Position numbers and translations under genes: made by a program
Shown: in pieces, positions 7,553 through 16,575 of the stretch
Layout of the letters: the number at the start of each line of letters is the position of its first letter
How positions within the stretch are numbered: the stretch's first letter is position 1
Notes under the pieces: generated by a model
What the model was told of the DNA's origin: nothing
Seen by the model: the letters and a program-made list of their open reading frames with translations, nothing else
The model's database searches: none
Assembly: GCF_002091635.1 (NCBI RefSeq)
Contig: NZ_BDAC01000008.1
Span: 124,001-188,000 of the forward strand
Direction of reading: 5' to 3'
DNA: 64,000 bases
DNA from: Pseudomonas indica NBRC 103045
GTDB taxonomy: Bacteria; Pseudomonadota; Gammaproteobacteria; Pseudomonadales; Pseudomonadaceae

Positions 7553-8531
7553 GGCACCCGTCGGAGCAGACTTGAAGGGCTACGGCATAGAATAGTCCAG
7601 CCGCCCGGTTGGCTGTTCGCAAATAGCCTACCAACTTACCCCCCTCAGAACTGAAAGAACTGAAGACATAGCCAGGCAAAGGAACAGCCACCTCATCCTT
7701 AATATGCTTTAGCTTATGATCATAGAAGCGCATTACAGCTTCATCACCAGACAGAACACATATGCCAGCAGCCGTCACGTAATAACCACCTACAGAACAA
7801 CCCGGCAGCATTTGTTCGACAATTTTATTATCGAAGCGGAAGAGCCTATCCCCCCAGCAAAAGTACCAATCAAAGTCATACACATAGATTTCCGAGACAT
7901 ATCCCGGATAGTGATCGAATGTGAAAAAACCAACTAACTTTTGACTAACCAGATCAAATATTTCGCAGCAAGCCTGGCGATTAGCGTTACTACCAAAAAC
8001 CAGTATATTACTCCCCAAAATATGTGAGCATTTAATCCTAGTTATAGTGGGGACAAAAAGCGTATCCCAAACACCATTCAGCTTCGAAGCAACAACCCCC
8101 ACTCCGGATGCTTCAAATACAAAATAGCCCGCCCACATTCCTATATAACTGAGCCCACTTCCAATATAATCAGCAACCTGCGAGCCATCAGCATCCACGA
8201 CTCGGTTAACTATCCGAGACGAATCCGTCGAGTCATACTCCAAAAAATATTCACCGTAGCGCCCGTTTCGAAATTTATCCCATGAATTCGGTTGCACCAG
8301 GCCAAGATGATCGCCATCTAACTCATAAAAAATCTCGGAGCCGCAATTGATACCAACGCGCCCGTTTTTTCTTTGGTAAACATAGGTTATATCTTCACCC
8401 AACCTCCACACTTTTTCTAATCCATCGCCGAACTCCCAAAGAAAATCAAATGCCCCAATGAACATCTTTCCATCACAGGGATACTCCATAGAGCCAAAAC
8501 CAGAAACCATATATCCCACGCCGCCTTGCAT
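7209..8531 (-). CDS. Orphan immunity protein, paralogue of the toxin-1 immunity protein
   Basis: The protein is 440 residues when started at the ATG at 8531. It aligns along its whole length with the product of 8824-10152, sharing blocks such as SGFGSM, KNG.(I/V)G, GYYVT..GIC(I/V)LSG and an almost identical C-terminal ~110 residues. The sequence is beta-rich with regularly spaced aromatic residues, like a propeller, and has no signal peptide, so it is likely cytoplasmic. The reading frame stays open upstream to a TTG at 8603, but those residues align to the tail of the toxin rather than to the paralogue, so I place the start at 8531 (GTG at 8540 is possible). No intact toxin precedes it. It probably gives protection against a toxin that the strain no longer makes. 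Confidence 0.75.
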   Translation of the reverse strand: MQGGVGYMVSGFGSMEYPCDGKMFIGAFDFLWEFGDGLEKVWRLGEDITYVYQRKNGRVGINCGSEIFYELDGDHLGLVQPNSWDKFRNGRYGEYFLEYDSTDSSRIVNRVVDADGSQVADYIGSGLSYIGMWAGYFVFEASGVGVVASKLNGVWDTLFVPTITRIKCSHILGSNILVFGSNANRQACCEIFDLVSQKLVGFFTFDHYPGYVSEIYVYDFDWYFCWGDRLFRFDNKIVEQMLPGCSVGGYYVTAAGICVLSGDEAVMRFYDHKLKHIKDEVAVPLPGYVFSSFSSEGGKLVGYLRTANRAAGLFYAVALQVCSDGCPSLELEQALYQIEKHPRGQAFDLIVRFSEGVAFPTLLRQTLAVLDDSYSLHRNPESNPEAALFSGRVELYFIDPLTEEQKNLLQHGCQRLCALYLGREAPATGESFSFRLVFAE

Positions 8532-8690
8532 TACACTCACTGTGCCACCTCCGACAATTTCGCCCCGATACGAATATATTTTCAGAGCTGGCGAAAACTC
8601 CAAATCAACAAAATTATCAATTTCCTTCTTAGATTTTTTATAGCCGCCGCAAGCTCTTCCTTTAGGAACCTGTTCCCTGCATCTCCAAAG
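8526..8690 (-). pseudogene. Frameshifted C-terminal tail of a lost toxin, fused to the orphan immunity gene
   Basis: Two overlapping frames match the last ~50 residues of the 2,115-residue toxin. One reads GDAGNRFLKEELAAAIKNL, which resembles EDAGNSSLKSELESLVRSK. After a frameshift near 8630 the other reads SKKEIDNFVDLEFSP, which resembles SKAWEDVDFFVDKKFKP, and ends with VMQ as the toxin does. In the intact pair the toxin stop overlaps the immunity start. Here the stop is lost and the frame runs straight into the immunity gene. The sequence is diverged from toxin 1, so it represents a different toxin allele. Confidence 0.75.
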
Positions 8691-8852
8691 ACTCGCAATC
8701 GCTCATCGTTGCAGGTGACAACCGAACCAACAGCCTGGGCAGTCGCCCATTGGGAAGGATTGCCTTGCCCTTGGTAAAGGGCCAAGGCTATCGATATCCT
8801 GCGTTCATTTAGCGTCCAGACACTTACTCAGCGAATACCAGACGAAAGTTGA
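8681..8852 (+). pseudogene. 3' fragment of signal peptidase gene (duplicate)
   Basis: The fragment matches 7067-7237 of the intact signal peptidase gene from the GDN box to the stop codon. It has several substitutions and a 1-bp insertion near 8777 that breaks the frame. No 5' part is present, and the fragment starts directly at the toxin-tail relic. It overlaps the 3' end of the toxin-1 immunity gene in the same way that the intact gene overlaps the orphan immunity gene. Confidence 0.9.
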
Positions 8853-9167
8853 ACGACTCTCCTGTAGCTGGAGCCTCACGGCCGAGATAGAGGGCACACA
8901 GTCGCTGGCAACCGTGCTGCAGCAAATTCTTCTGCTCCTCCGTGAGAGGATCAATGAAATACAATTCCACCCTCCCGCTGAAGAGAGCCGCTTCGGGATT
9001 GCTCTCAGGATTACGGTGCAGGCTGTAGCTGTCATCAAGGACCGCCAGTGTCTGGCGCAGCAATGTAGGAAAAGCCACTCCTTCTGAGAAGCGCACTATC
9101 AGATCGAAGGCTTGTCCCCGGGGGTGTTTCTCAATCTGATATAGCGCCTGTTCCAATTCCAGCGACG
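8681..9167. repeat. Direct repeat, copy 2 (signal peptidase tail plus immunity gene tail)
   Basis: This is the partner of 7067-7552, with an offset of 1,614-1,615 bp. Across the immunity part only a few substitutions are seen until the sharp boundary near 9168. Confidence 0.92.
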
Positions 9168-10152
9168 GACAGCCATCAACGCAAATCGGAAGGGTCACGG
9201 CGTAAAACAATCCTGCCTGACGGTTGGCTGCCCGTAGATATCCTACTAGTCTATCTTCTGCTAAAATGAAAGAACTAAAGACATAACCCGGCAATGGAAC
9301 AACTACTTCCTCCTTAATATGCCTCAAGCCATGATCATAGAAGCGCATTACCCCTTCATTGCCAGACAGAATACATATGCCTTGCTCCGTTACGTAATAG
9401 CCGGCCACAGAGCTTTTCGGAAGAACTCTGTTAATTACGCGACCATCAAAGCTAAAGAGCTCCTCCCCCCACAGAAAGTGCCAATCATCATCATGCAGCA
9501 AAGCATTTGAAACAGCCCCACCGCTATAGTCAAAAACAAAGCAACCTATTAACTCGCTACTACCTAGATCAAAGACCTCACACTGGGCCCTGCCGGCCTG
9601 ATCACTACCAAACAAAAGAATGCATTTACCAAAGCAGCGAACATAATGGATATCCTGAAGGCTTGGGGCAAACAAAAGCTTCCATTCCCCTCTCTCCCAA
9701 AAAACAACACCACGCCCGCGCTGATGAAAAATAAAAAGATCTGACCAATCACCTAAAAAAGCCAGTCCCTGCCCAGAAAACTCATACTCAACAGAGGAAT
9801 CAGAGCGAGTAAGTCTATGTACCACCTTTGAAGACCGCCCCCTTTCGTACTCCCGATAGAAATCCTTAAACTTGCCACATCCGAACTTATCATAAGAGTC
9901 CGGAATCACTTCTTCTAGTTGCTCATTAGAAAGCTGATAAAAAATATCTGAAGAACAGCGAAGGCCAATCAGTCCATTCTTTCTCCGATATACAGAAACC
10001 ACATCCTCTCGAGCCAAGCTCACACTCTCTGATGAGCCAGAAAGCTTCCACAGCATGTCAAAAGAACTAATGAACACACCCTCAGGAAATGAGTCAAGCA
10101 TAGAACCGAAGCCAGAATAAATATAGCCATAGCCATTATTTACAGAAATCAT
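8824..10152 (-). CDS. Putative immunity protein for toxin 1
   Basis: The 442-residue protein is presumably cytoplasmic, since no signal peptide is visible. Its ATG overlaps the stop of the 2,115-codon toxin by 4 bases (ATGA), the tight coupling typical of toxin-immunity pairs. The sequence is beta-rich and propeller-like, with repeated strands ending in aromatic and acidic residues, and has no enzyme motif I recognise. Its C-terminal ~110 residues are nearly identical to the orphan paralogue at 7209-8531, while the rest is about half conserved. The variable part would be expected to contact the nuclease. GC content is clearly lower than in the constant toxin module, as is common for exchanged immunity genes. 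Immunity function is inferred from position, paralogy and coupling. Confidence 0.8.
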   Translation of the reverse strand: MISVNNGYGYIYSGFGSMLDSFPEGVFISSFDMLWKLSGSSESVSLAREDVVSVYRRKNGLIGLRCSSDIFYQLSNEQLEEVIPDSYDKFGCGKFKDFYREYERGRSSKVVHRLTRSDSSVEYEFSGQGLAFLGDWSDLFIFHQRGRGVVFWERGEWKLLFAPSLQDIHYVRCFGKCILLFGSDQAGRAQCEVFDLGSSELIGCFVFDYSGGAVSNALLHDDDWHFLWGEELFSFDGRVINRVLPKSSVAGYYVTEQGICILSGNEGVMRFYDHGLRHIKEEVVVPLPGYVFSSFILAEDRLVGYLRAANRQAGLFYAVTLPICVDGCPSLELEQALYQIEKHPRGQAFDLIVRFSEGVAFPTLLRQTLAVLDDSYSLHRNPESNPEAALFSGRVELYFIDPLTEEQKNLLQHGCQRLCALYLGREAPATGESFNFRLVFAE

Positions 10153-13100
10153 TGCATCACCTTATCCAAAGTAGCTCCCGCCTGGAACATTCGCTCAATA
10201 ACCGGTTTAAATTTCTTATCCACAAAGAAATCCACATCTTCCCATGCTTTCGACCTCACCAACGACTCCAACTCAGACTTCAAAGATGAATTTCCTGCAT
10301 CCTCAAGAATAACCAGAAGCCGCTTCGGCTCAGCCTTAACTTTTTCTACAAGATCATCCACAATTTTCGCGGTATCTCCAGCACGATTTCCGAATGTCCA
10401 CTGCACATCTAGATCATTCAGATCCTTTGAAAAAGCGCGCTTCAGATCCACGAATAATTGCCCAGCCTTACCATCCTTGGCATCTGCCGCCCCTTTCATC
10501 GATGACCACAGATATACCGCCAGCGATGGACCATTGTCCGATTGATTCCAATTTTTCACCTCAATGTACTTGTACTTGTCACCCATCTTCATAACTAGAT
10601 CATGAACATGAGGCAAGTTTGGGTCATCAAGGAAACGGGCCTCCGCACGAACTAACTCCCAGCCGTCATCCATCATCTTGGTCATCTGGATGAGCGCTTC
10701 GGTTGCGCCTCTGGCTTTATTCAAGCCTTGGGTAGCATTTCCGGCGTTACCCATATCGCGGATCATTTCGCTAAGACTACCAAGCGCCTCTTCATGCTTT
10801 GTTAGTTTGTCACCATGCTTAGTCGCAATCTTGTCAAAAAGAGAGAAAAAGTCGAGTGTAGTCGAACTACCCCAGCCGCAATCCGAAGGCACACAGTGGA
10901 AACGTCGAATAGAATCGACGACATCCTGCCCTGAGCGCCCGGCCTTCTCACCTACATGGGTGGCTAGTATTAGCGCAGTTAGAAATTTATCTTCCGAGAC
11001 GATCTTGGCAAGCTCATTATTCGAGATTTCGTCAATATTCTCTCCAAACTTTTTAACACCTCTTATAAAAAGCCGAGCAATATTGTCTCTGTTATTCCTA
11101 TAAGCAGGAGCCCCCTCCGCCGTATAGAGCGCCTTGTTCATGGAATCAATCATTTTCTTGATAGCACGCCCACCTGCCTCGCTTCCCCCAAGCAGTTTCA
11201 GCAGTGCATCCTTATCGAGCGCATAGGCCTGTTGTAGATATCCTTCTTCGTCTACCCAGACCAGCGAAGTGACTCCCGCCTTGGCCAAGGCAAAGCGAGC
11301 GTAATTCATCATCCCTACTAGATCTTCAGAAGTAATACCACGCAGCGCCTTATAAAGTTCTGCCGCTTCGTCCTTATAAAGGATGACCGCCGCAGTAATT
11401 TGCAACAACGGCAGTCCTTTCTTCATGGCAGGCAAAATCTTATCGACGTTGGTGAGGTCGCCCCCCATCTCTTTATCGAGATACTTCGCAAGCGCTGTCA
11501 TGAATGGACCTTTCATGGTCTTAGCGCCCGCCTTTGCCCCTGCCAGACCAAGATTCACAGGAATACCCACGCCCGCCAAGCTGGCGAGATCCGCTGCGAT
11601 CCCAAGCCCGGCGAATACATAGACGGGATAATCGAACTTTTGCATATCGTTATCCCAATACATGTATTTACTGTGCAATGCGAAGTCCCTGATATCACCA
11701 ATCAGGAAAAAGGACGTAATGATGTCGCAAACTGCACTACCAATATTTTCAACATCACCTGTGATGGCTCCTTTCAAGCACTGGGGCCCCAGGACCATCT
11801 GCAACTCAACCAGTTTCGTCTGGGTGTACAGGCCGGTCAGCAGACCCAATTCGGCTATGGCAAGGCCACGCTTCCACACGCCCTGCTCGGTCCGAATGAC
11901 GACCAGCGCTTCCTTCATCTTCGGCAGTATCTTGCAATCCGCCATGAACCGAGCATAGGCCTCCCCGGCACCCATGACCGCACCAAAGTCGTCAAGGGTA
12001 GAAGGATTGACTGGCTGACAGTCGTCTCCCGCCGCATAGGCTACCTGCAGAAACCCGGAAGCTCCTCCTCTGTTCTTCCAATAGTCCAGTCGCCGCAGGG
12101 TGACGTTCGCAAATAAATTGGTTGGTGCGGCCGAAAGCCGAATAACAGCCTTGCCGCTCGAATCGATGACTGCGCTGGCCTCCAGTTCTCCGCCTTCGAA
12201 GGTTGTGATCTTCTCAGATGCCCAGTCATAGAAGGAGAGATCAGAGACTAAAGCATCGATGCCATTGCCCAGAATGGCTTCCTGACTGCCGGTCAGCCCA
12301 ACTGAAGGAACTATGTCGCCACTCTTATAAACAGCTTCATCCACTTGGAGGATCAACTGCCCCTCGATCAAGTGAACGCCTACTCGATGCCAGACATCGC
12401 CAACTACCGGCGCGGTAATTACTTGCTGTGAATCGGTATCTATGTTTCGAGTTACTTTAAGCTGCGATGAACCGTCCCACCTCACCTTGATGCCAGCAGG
12501 TCGATAATCGAGGATCTCTCCCGAACCATGCGCCTTCAAGTTGAACACCAGCCCGACGTCTCGAATCTGGCCCATACGCTCATATTCGATGGATATCGTC
12601 GAATCCGATTTAAGCGAATAGGCATATGCCAGCTTCTTGAAACGATCAGAAACTCGCTCAGCATTCTTTACGACGGCAGCCACACCTATAACATCGTCTT
12701 TCAACGCCCCTTCAACGGGCCGTTCTTGGAACGAGTAATGAAGCTCTGGAAGAAGCGGTGGCTCCAGATAGTCGATCAGGGAAGCCGATACCCTTTCGCC
12801 CGGTGCACCACGCACGACAACTGCCGTCTGAGAGGTGTATTCGTACCGCCTTCCTTCAACATCGAAAGCGCCCTTACCCGGCACACCCGAAACCAATACG
12901 CGGTCGAGTAATTGCACCGGAGACGAGTCGATTACTTCGAATTCCTTGCGGACTATCTTGTCTGCAATCGTGGCAAAGATTCGCCCTTCACCAATGAAAT
13001 TCCCTACGTAGACATTAGCTAGCACGGAGTTCTCGGCATTCAGCGGTCGCAGCCGCTCGCCAAGCGAAGCACGAATACCACTGACATCCACCACGAGGCC

Positions 13101-16100
13101 TTGCAGGTTTCCATAGGTACTGGAAGCCGTGATTTTTGCCGGCACGGTCTGCCCGATTTCTATTTTCGATGGAAAATCGATACTTAACGAAACATCATGG
13201 ACCATGATGGGGACGGTCTTCTTGACTTCACCCACGGATATATTCAAGTCCTGGTTTCCTGGAGAAAAACCGCCACGAACCCTTATCGTGGCCCGGCCGC
13301 TCCGCGTCTCGAAGTCGCCACTAATATCAAGATCTTGGGCTTCGATATTGATGGCGGTTCCGTCTTTCACCAGATTATTGAATTTGTCGCGTACTTCGAT
13401 TTCGACGACTACCTCACCAAACCCAGTTATCGCCGTCTTCCCCGACTGGGAAACGGTCATATTGCTAGCCGAGCCAGGAACAATCTGGTAGACCAGAGAA
13501 AAAAACTTATTCTTCGCGTTGCTCAGGTCAACGGCATATACCTGCACAAGACTTGACGCCAAGGTAGGTAGAGATGCTTTTGTAACAAAGTGCCCACTCA
13601 TCGACATCTGGCTTGGGGGATCAAACTTGACCGGAAGATTGCTGATGGCCTCCCATCGCATCGCCGTGGGTGTGTCGGGAGCAATGGGATAAATCGCACT
13701 ATACGGAACTGCAGCTGCATCATCCGCTGACAATTCGACCACCGGTACGGCAGACGAGGGCTCGGGAAACATGAATAGCTGCTCGAAGGCAAACTCCCAT
13801 AGGCTATTCCCCATATCGTTGTTTGAGAACAGCCTAAGTGTCAGATAGTCCGACTCATCCAAGCCGGCTATGGAGTCCAGATTTTCGAAACGCACTGTTC
13901 GATCGCTGCCTACTGCAACTTTGACCTCCGCCCCGCCCAGATCAAGCAGGAGATTTCTTTCCCCCTTGATGTCCCAGGTGTCCAGCATGCCGAACTCAGA
14001 CGAAATCAGGTCGTATACGAATGCGAGATACTTGTCCCCTCCGCTAATCGTTGGAGATTTATCTTTCAAAACGTCATTGGTATCTCCATCGACGTACTCT
14101 CGACGAATCTGCTCAACATTCAATTCATACAAACTGAACTGCAACTCCGGCCGGTACTGCCAGGCGTACAGCGGTTCGGGTTTCTTCAGCTCCAGGTCCG
14201 GGTTGTCTTTTTCTGCCTTGCGGTAGGCCTGGCGCGACAGTTCGCTGGCTTCTTCGTCGTGCAGCGGGACTTTCACCGGGACGTAGTGCGTCGGGCGGTA
14301 TTTGAGGAGGCCGCTGGCCTGGCCGTTGGAGGAGAAGTCCGGGTTGCGGTTGCTCGGCTGCCCGGCCACTTGCAGGTAGAGGTGTTGCTTGGCCAGGATC
14401 TTTTCCGGCAGGTGGATGACTTGCACCTGCCGGCCCGGTTTGATGGCGAACTGCGACAGGTTGTTCGCCCCCACCGGGGCCAGTTGGTTGGCCGCGACGA
14501 TTTTCGCCAGCCGGCCGGTGTAGCCGTAGTCGCCCAGTTCTTCCGGCAGCGGGCTGCCGTCCTGGTCGATCCAGTCGCTGTAGATGGCGATGCTGATGTC
14601 GCTGCCCAGGCCCGCGCCTTCGTTGCCGATCAGGTGTTTCTTTTCTTCCCCGCGGGTCATGCCCGCTTCGATCTTGTTCCGCCGTTCGGCCCAGACTTTC
14701 AGGTTCGGCGGGCCCATTTCGATGCGTTGGCCGGGGAAGTTCAGCAGGTTGCCGCTGGCCGTCGCCGATTGCAGTTGCAGTTTGACGCTGCCCATGTAGC
14801 CGGTCGGGCGGTTGATGGCGATGATGCGCACCACTTCGCCGGCCTTGAGGTGGTTGGCGGTGCGCCGCTGGAATTCTTCCTTGAAGCCGCCTGCGCTCTG
14901 CCAGCGGGTGAAGTTGGCTTCGCCCCGGTAGGTGCTCAGGGCGTAGTAGTTTTCCACCGAGCCGCGCAGTTGGATGGTGTAGCGGAAGGCGCCGTCCTGT
15001 TCGTCCACCCCGGAGTAGTTCTTGTACAGTTCGTCTTCGTGCAGGCCACGGCGTTCGGCCACCAGTTGGCCGTTGGATTCGCGGAACACGTAGATGTCGG
15101 TGTCGCGCAGGTCGTCCTTGCTGATGGTCTTGAGCAGGCCGCGGTCCTGGAAGTCGGGGGCGGTGTCGATCAGGCGGGTGAAGTCCGGTGCGGTTTCTTC
15201 GGTGTCGGACGGGACGCCCTCGTGCCGGCTGGACAGGTAAATGCCTTGCAGTTCGGCCTGTTCCAGCGGGGTGGTGACGAAGACGGTTTTCTGTTCGCCG
15301 TCTATCTCGCGGGTGACTTTCTTGCCCGGGACCACGTAGTCCGGTGTCTCGTCGCCGTCGAAGTCGTAGCGTTGTTGCAGGTAGCGCCCGCGTTCGGCGG
15401 TTTCGCTGCGGTATTCGGTTTTCTCGGCCAGGGTGGCGTTGCGCACCTTGGCCGCGCCGTCCAGCACCATCAGGTCGATGGGAAAGTCCATCGCGCTTTT
15501 CATCGGCGTCGCCGCCGTCAGGGTGACGAAGGTCGCAGCCAGGCTCCAGACGCCCAGGCCGTTGCAGCTGTCGTAGTCGATCTTGGTCAGGTAGTACGGC
15601 ATGTACGACCCGCCGCGCGGGTTGAAGCGCTTGTATTGCAGTTCCAGGTACGCCGGCGTGGTGTATTCGAAGTAGAACCCCGGGCACGCCGGCAGGAAGT
15701 AGTTCATCCGGTACTTGCCGTCGTTGTCGGTCACCGCGTAGCCGCCGGTGATGAACCCGCCCAGGGTCACCGGGACGCCCGGCAGCGCGCCGTAGATCTT
15801 GTCGTCGGGCTTGCGCCGCAGGGTGTCGGCCACCCGACCGTCCTGGCCGAAGAAACCCACCCGCAGGCCGATGGTGTTGGCCGTCTGGTGCAGCAGGTCG
15901 CCCGCTTCCGACAGCAGCAGGGACTGGCTGGACGAGGACACCGTCACGCCGTCCTTGATCGACAGTTCCAGCAGGATCAGGTCCTTGCCTTGCGCGCTGA
16001 ACAGTTGGCTGTCCGGGCGTACCACCACGGTCTTGGTGATGCCCATCAGCTCGGGTTTGTCGATGGCCTTGCCGTCCACCGTCCGGAAGCTCGTGCCGCG

Positions 16101-16496
16101 GTATTGCTGCGCGGTCATGATGCGGCTTTCCGGGTGCTGCTGGCGGACTTCGGCCAGGCGCTGCACCAGCGCCCGGAAGGACGCCGCCGGCATCACCTGG
16201 GCCCGCTCGTAGGCGCCCAGCGCTTCGCCGATCTCCCGCGCCTCTCGGCCGCTGCTGTCGTATTCCACGTAGACCGGCCGGTTGTTCGGACCGGGCACGA
16301 TGGCCCGCGTGTAGACCGCGCCGAACTTGTAGTAGGTCTGCGGGATGTAGATCCCCGGTAGCGAGAGCAGGCCGAAGGCGCTGGCCGACGCGGCTCCGCC
16401 TCCCAGCATCGCAGCGAGCAGGAAGCGCGGCAGCAGCCCACGGGTCAGGTCGGCGAGTCGGGGAAAGAGGCGTCGGGACATGGCCAGTACATCCAT
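10149..16496 (-). CDS. Polymorphic toxin 1: constant N-terminal module with C-terminal PD-(D/E)XK nuclease
   Basis: The protein has 2,115 residues. Its signal peptide is long and is predicted to be cut near residue 40 (GGAASASA, then FGLL). Residues ~35-793 form the constant module, nearly identical in toxin 2 and of unknown fold. After this come a conserved bridging domain (EVKVAVGSDRTVRFENL...LFSNND), a Big_1-type Ig domain (~1005-1100), a LamG/concanavalin-like domain (~1265-1400) and a Gly/Ala-rich hydrophobic region (~1540-1700) that could help membrane passage. The C-terminal domain has D1966, E1979 and K1981 (HDLVMKMG then YIEVKNW), the D-x12-ExK core of a PD-(D/E)XK nuclease, so a DNase or RNase target in the cytoplasm is likely. 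GC content falls sharply after the constant module. The first ATG (16496) lacks a clear Shine-Dalgarno sequence, and M6 is an alternative start. Confidence 0.82.
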   Translation of the reverse strand: MDVLAMSRRLFPRLADLTRGLLPRFLLAAMLGGGAASASAFGLLSLPGIYIPQTYYKFGAVYTRAIVPGPNNRPVYVEYDSSGREAREIGEALGAYERAQVMPAASFRALVQRLAEVRQQHPESRIMTAQQYRGTSFRTVDGKAIDKPELMGITKTVVVRPDSQLFSAQGKDLILLELSIKDGVTVSSSSQSLLLSEAGDLLHQTANTIGLRVGFFGQDGRVADTLRRKPDDKIYGALPGVPVTLGGFITGGYAVTDNDGKYRMNYFLPACPGFYFEYTTPAYLELQYKRFNPRGGSYMPYYLTKIDYDSCNGLGVWSLAATFVTLTAATPMKSAMDFPIDLMVLDGAAKVRNATLAEKTEYRSETAERGRYLQQRYDFDGDETPDYVVPGKKVTREIDGEQKTVFVTTPLEQAELQGIYLSSRHEGVPSDTEETAPDFTRLIDTAPDFQDRGLLKTISKDDLRDTDIYVFRESNGQLVAERRGLHEDELYKNYSGVDEQDGAFRYTIQLRGSVENYYALSTYRGEANFTRWQSAGGFKEEFQRRTANHLKAGEVVRIIAINRPTGYMGSVKLQLQSATASGNLLNFPGQRIEMGPPNLKVWAERRNKIEAGMTRGEEKKHLIGNEGAGLGSDISIAIYSDWIDQDGSPLPEELGDYGYTGRLAKIVAANQLAPVGANNLSQFAIKPGRQVQVIHLPEKILAKQHLYLQVAGQPSNRNPDFSSNGQASGLLKYRPTHYVPVKVPLHDEEASELSRQAYRKAEKDNPDLELKKPEPLYAWQYRPELQFSLYELNVEQIRREYVDGDTNDVLKDKSPTISGGDKYLAFVYDLISSEFGMLDTWDIKGERNLLLDLGGAEVKVAVGSDRTVRFENLDSIAGLDESDYLTLRLFSNNDMGNSLWEFAFEQLFMFPEPSSAVPVVELSADDAAAVPYSAIYPIAPDTPTAMRWEAISNLPVKFDPPSQMSMSGHFVTKASLPTLASSLVQVYAVDLSNAKNKFFSLVYQIVPGSASNMTVSQSGKTAITGFGEVVVEIEVRDKFNNLVKDGTAINIEAQDLDISGDFETRSGRATIRVRGGFSPGNQDLNISVGEVKKTVPIMVHDVSLSIDFPSKIEIGQTVPAKITASSTYGNLQGLVVDVSGIRASLGERLRPLNAENSVLANVYVGNFIGEGRIFATIADKIVRKEFEVIDSSPVQLLDRVLVSGVPGKGAFDVEGRRYEYTSQTAVVVRGAPGERVSASLIDYLEPPLLPELHYSFQERPVEGALKDDVIGVAAVVKNAERVSDRFKKLAYAYSLKSDSTISIEYERMGQIRDVGLVFNLKAHGSGEILDYRPAGIKVRWDGSSQLKVTRNIDTDSQQVITAPVVGDVWHRVGVHLIEGQLILQVDEAVYKSGDIVPSVGLTGSQEAILGNGIDALVSDLSFYDWASEKITTFEGGELEASAVIDSSGKAVIRLSAAPTNLFANVTLRRLDYWKNRGGASGFLQVAYAAGDDCQPVNPSTLDDFGAVMGAGEAYARFMADCKILPKMKEALVVIRTEQGVWKRGLAIAELGLLTGLYTQTKLVELQMVLGPQCLKGAITGDVENIGSAVCDIITSFFLIGDIRDFALHSKYMYWDNDMQKFDYPVYVFAGLGIAADLASLAGVGIPVNLGLAGAKAGAKTMKGPFMTALAKYLDKEMGGDLTNVDKILPAMKKGLPLLQITAAVILYKDEAAELYKALRGITSEDLVGMMNYARFALAKAGVTSLVWVDEEGYLQQAYALDKDALLKLLGGSEAGGRAIKKMIDSMNKALYTAEGAPAYRNNRDNIARLFIRGVKKFGENIDEISNNELAKIVSEDKFLTALILATHVGEKAGRSGQDVVDSIRRFHCVPSDCGWGSSTTLDFFSLFDKIATKHGDKLTKHEEALGSLSEMIRDMGNAGNATQGLNKARGATEALIQMTKMMDDGWELVRAEARFLDDPNLPHVHDLVMKMGDKYKYIEVKNWNQSDNGPSLAVYLWSSMKGAADAKDGKAGQLFVDLKRAFSKDLNDLDVQWTFGNRAGDTAKIVDDLVEKVKAEPKRLLVILEDAGNSSLKSELESLVRSKAWEDVDFFVDKKFKPVIERMFQAGATLDKVMQ

Positions 16497-16504
16497 TTCA
16501 GGGG
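14118..16504 (-). repeat. Constant toxin module, copy in toxin 1
   Basis: About 2.39 kb are nearly identical to 22015-24401. Identity begins 8 bp before the ATG and ends abruptly after the codons for SLYELNV. A third, partial copy lies at 5439-6360. These blocks are the obvious homologous-recombination arms for toxin exchange. Confidence 0.95.
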
Positions 16505-16575
16505 CTCTCGCCTTATTCCCAACTCACAGGGAGGAGTTATTGAGTCACTGCAAATCTGAAACCAAAGCAATCCAG

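Noticed and set aside
8532-8603. Longer start (TTG at 8603) for the orphan immunity protein
   Set aside because: These residues align with the toxin tail, and the paralogue starts at the position matching 8531-8540.
8582-8785. 67-codon minus-strand open frame as an independent small gene
   Set aside because: It spans the junction of two relics; its middle matches the toxin tail and its N-terminal part is antisense to the signal peptidase fragment.
14259-16361. 700-codon open frame antisense to toxin 1, and similar long antisense frames at 22156-24408, 25951-28782, 36916-40572 and 51478-55275
   Set aside because: They are mirror frames of GC-rich genes with strong third-position bias. Their proteins are low-complexity or follow the sense repeats, and no start signals or family motifs support them.
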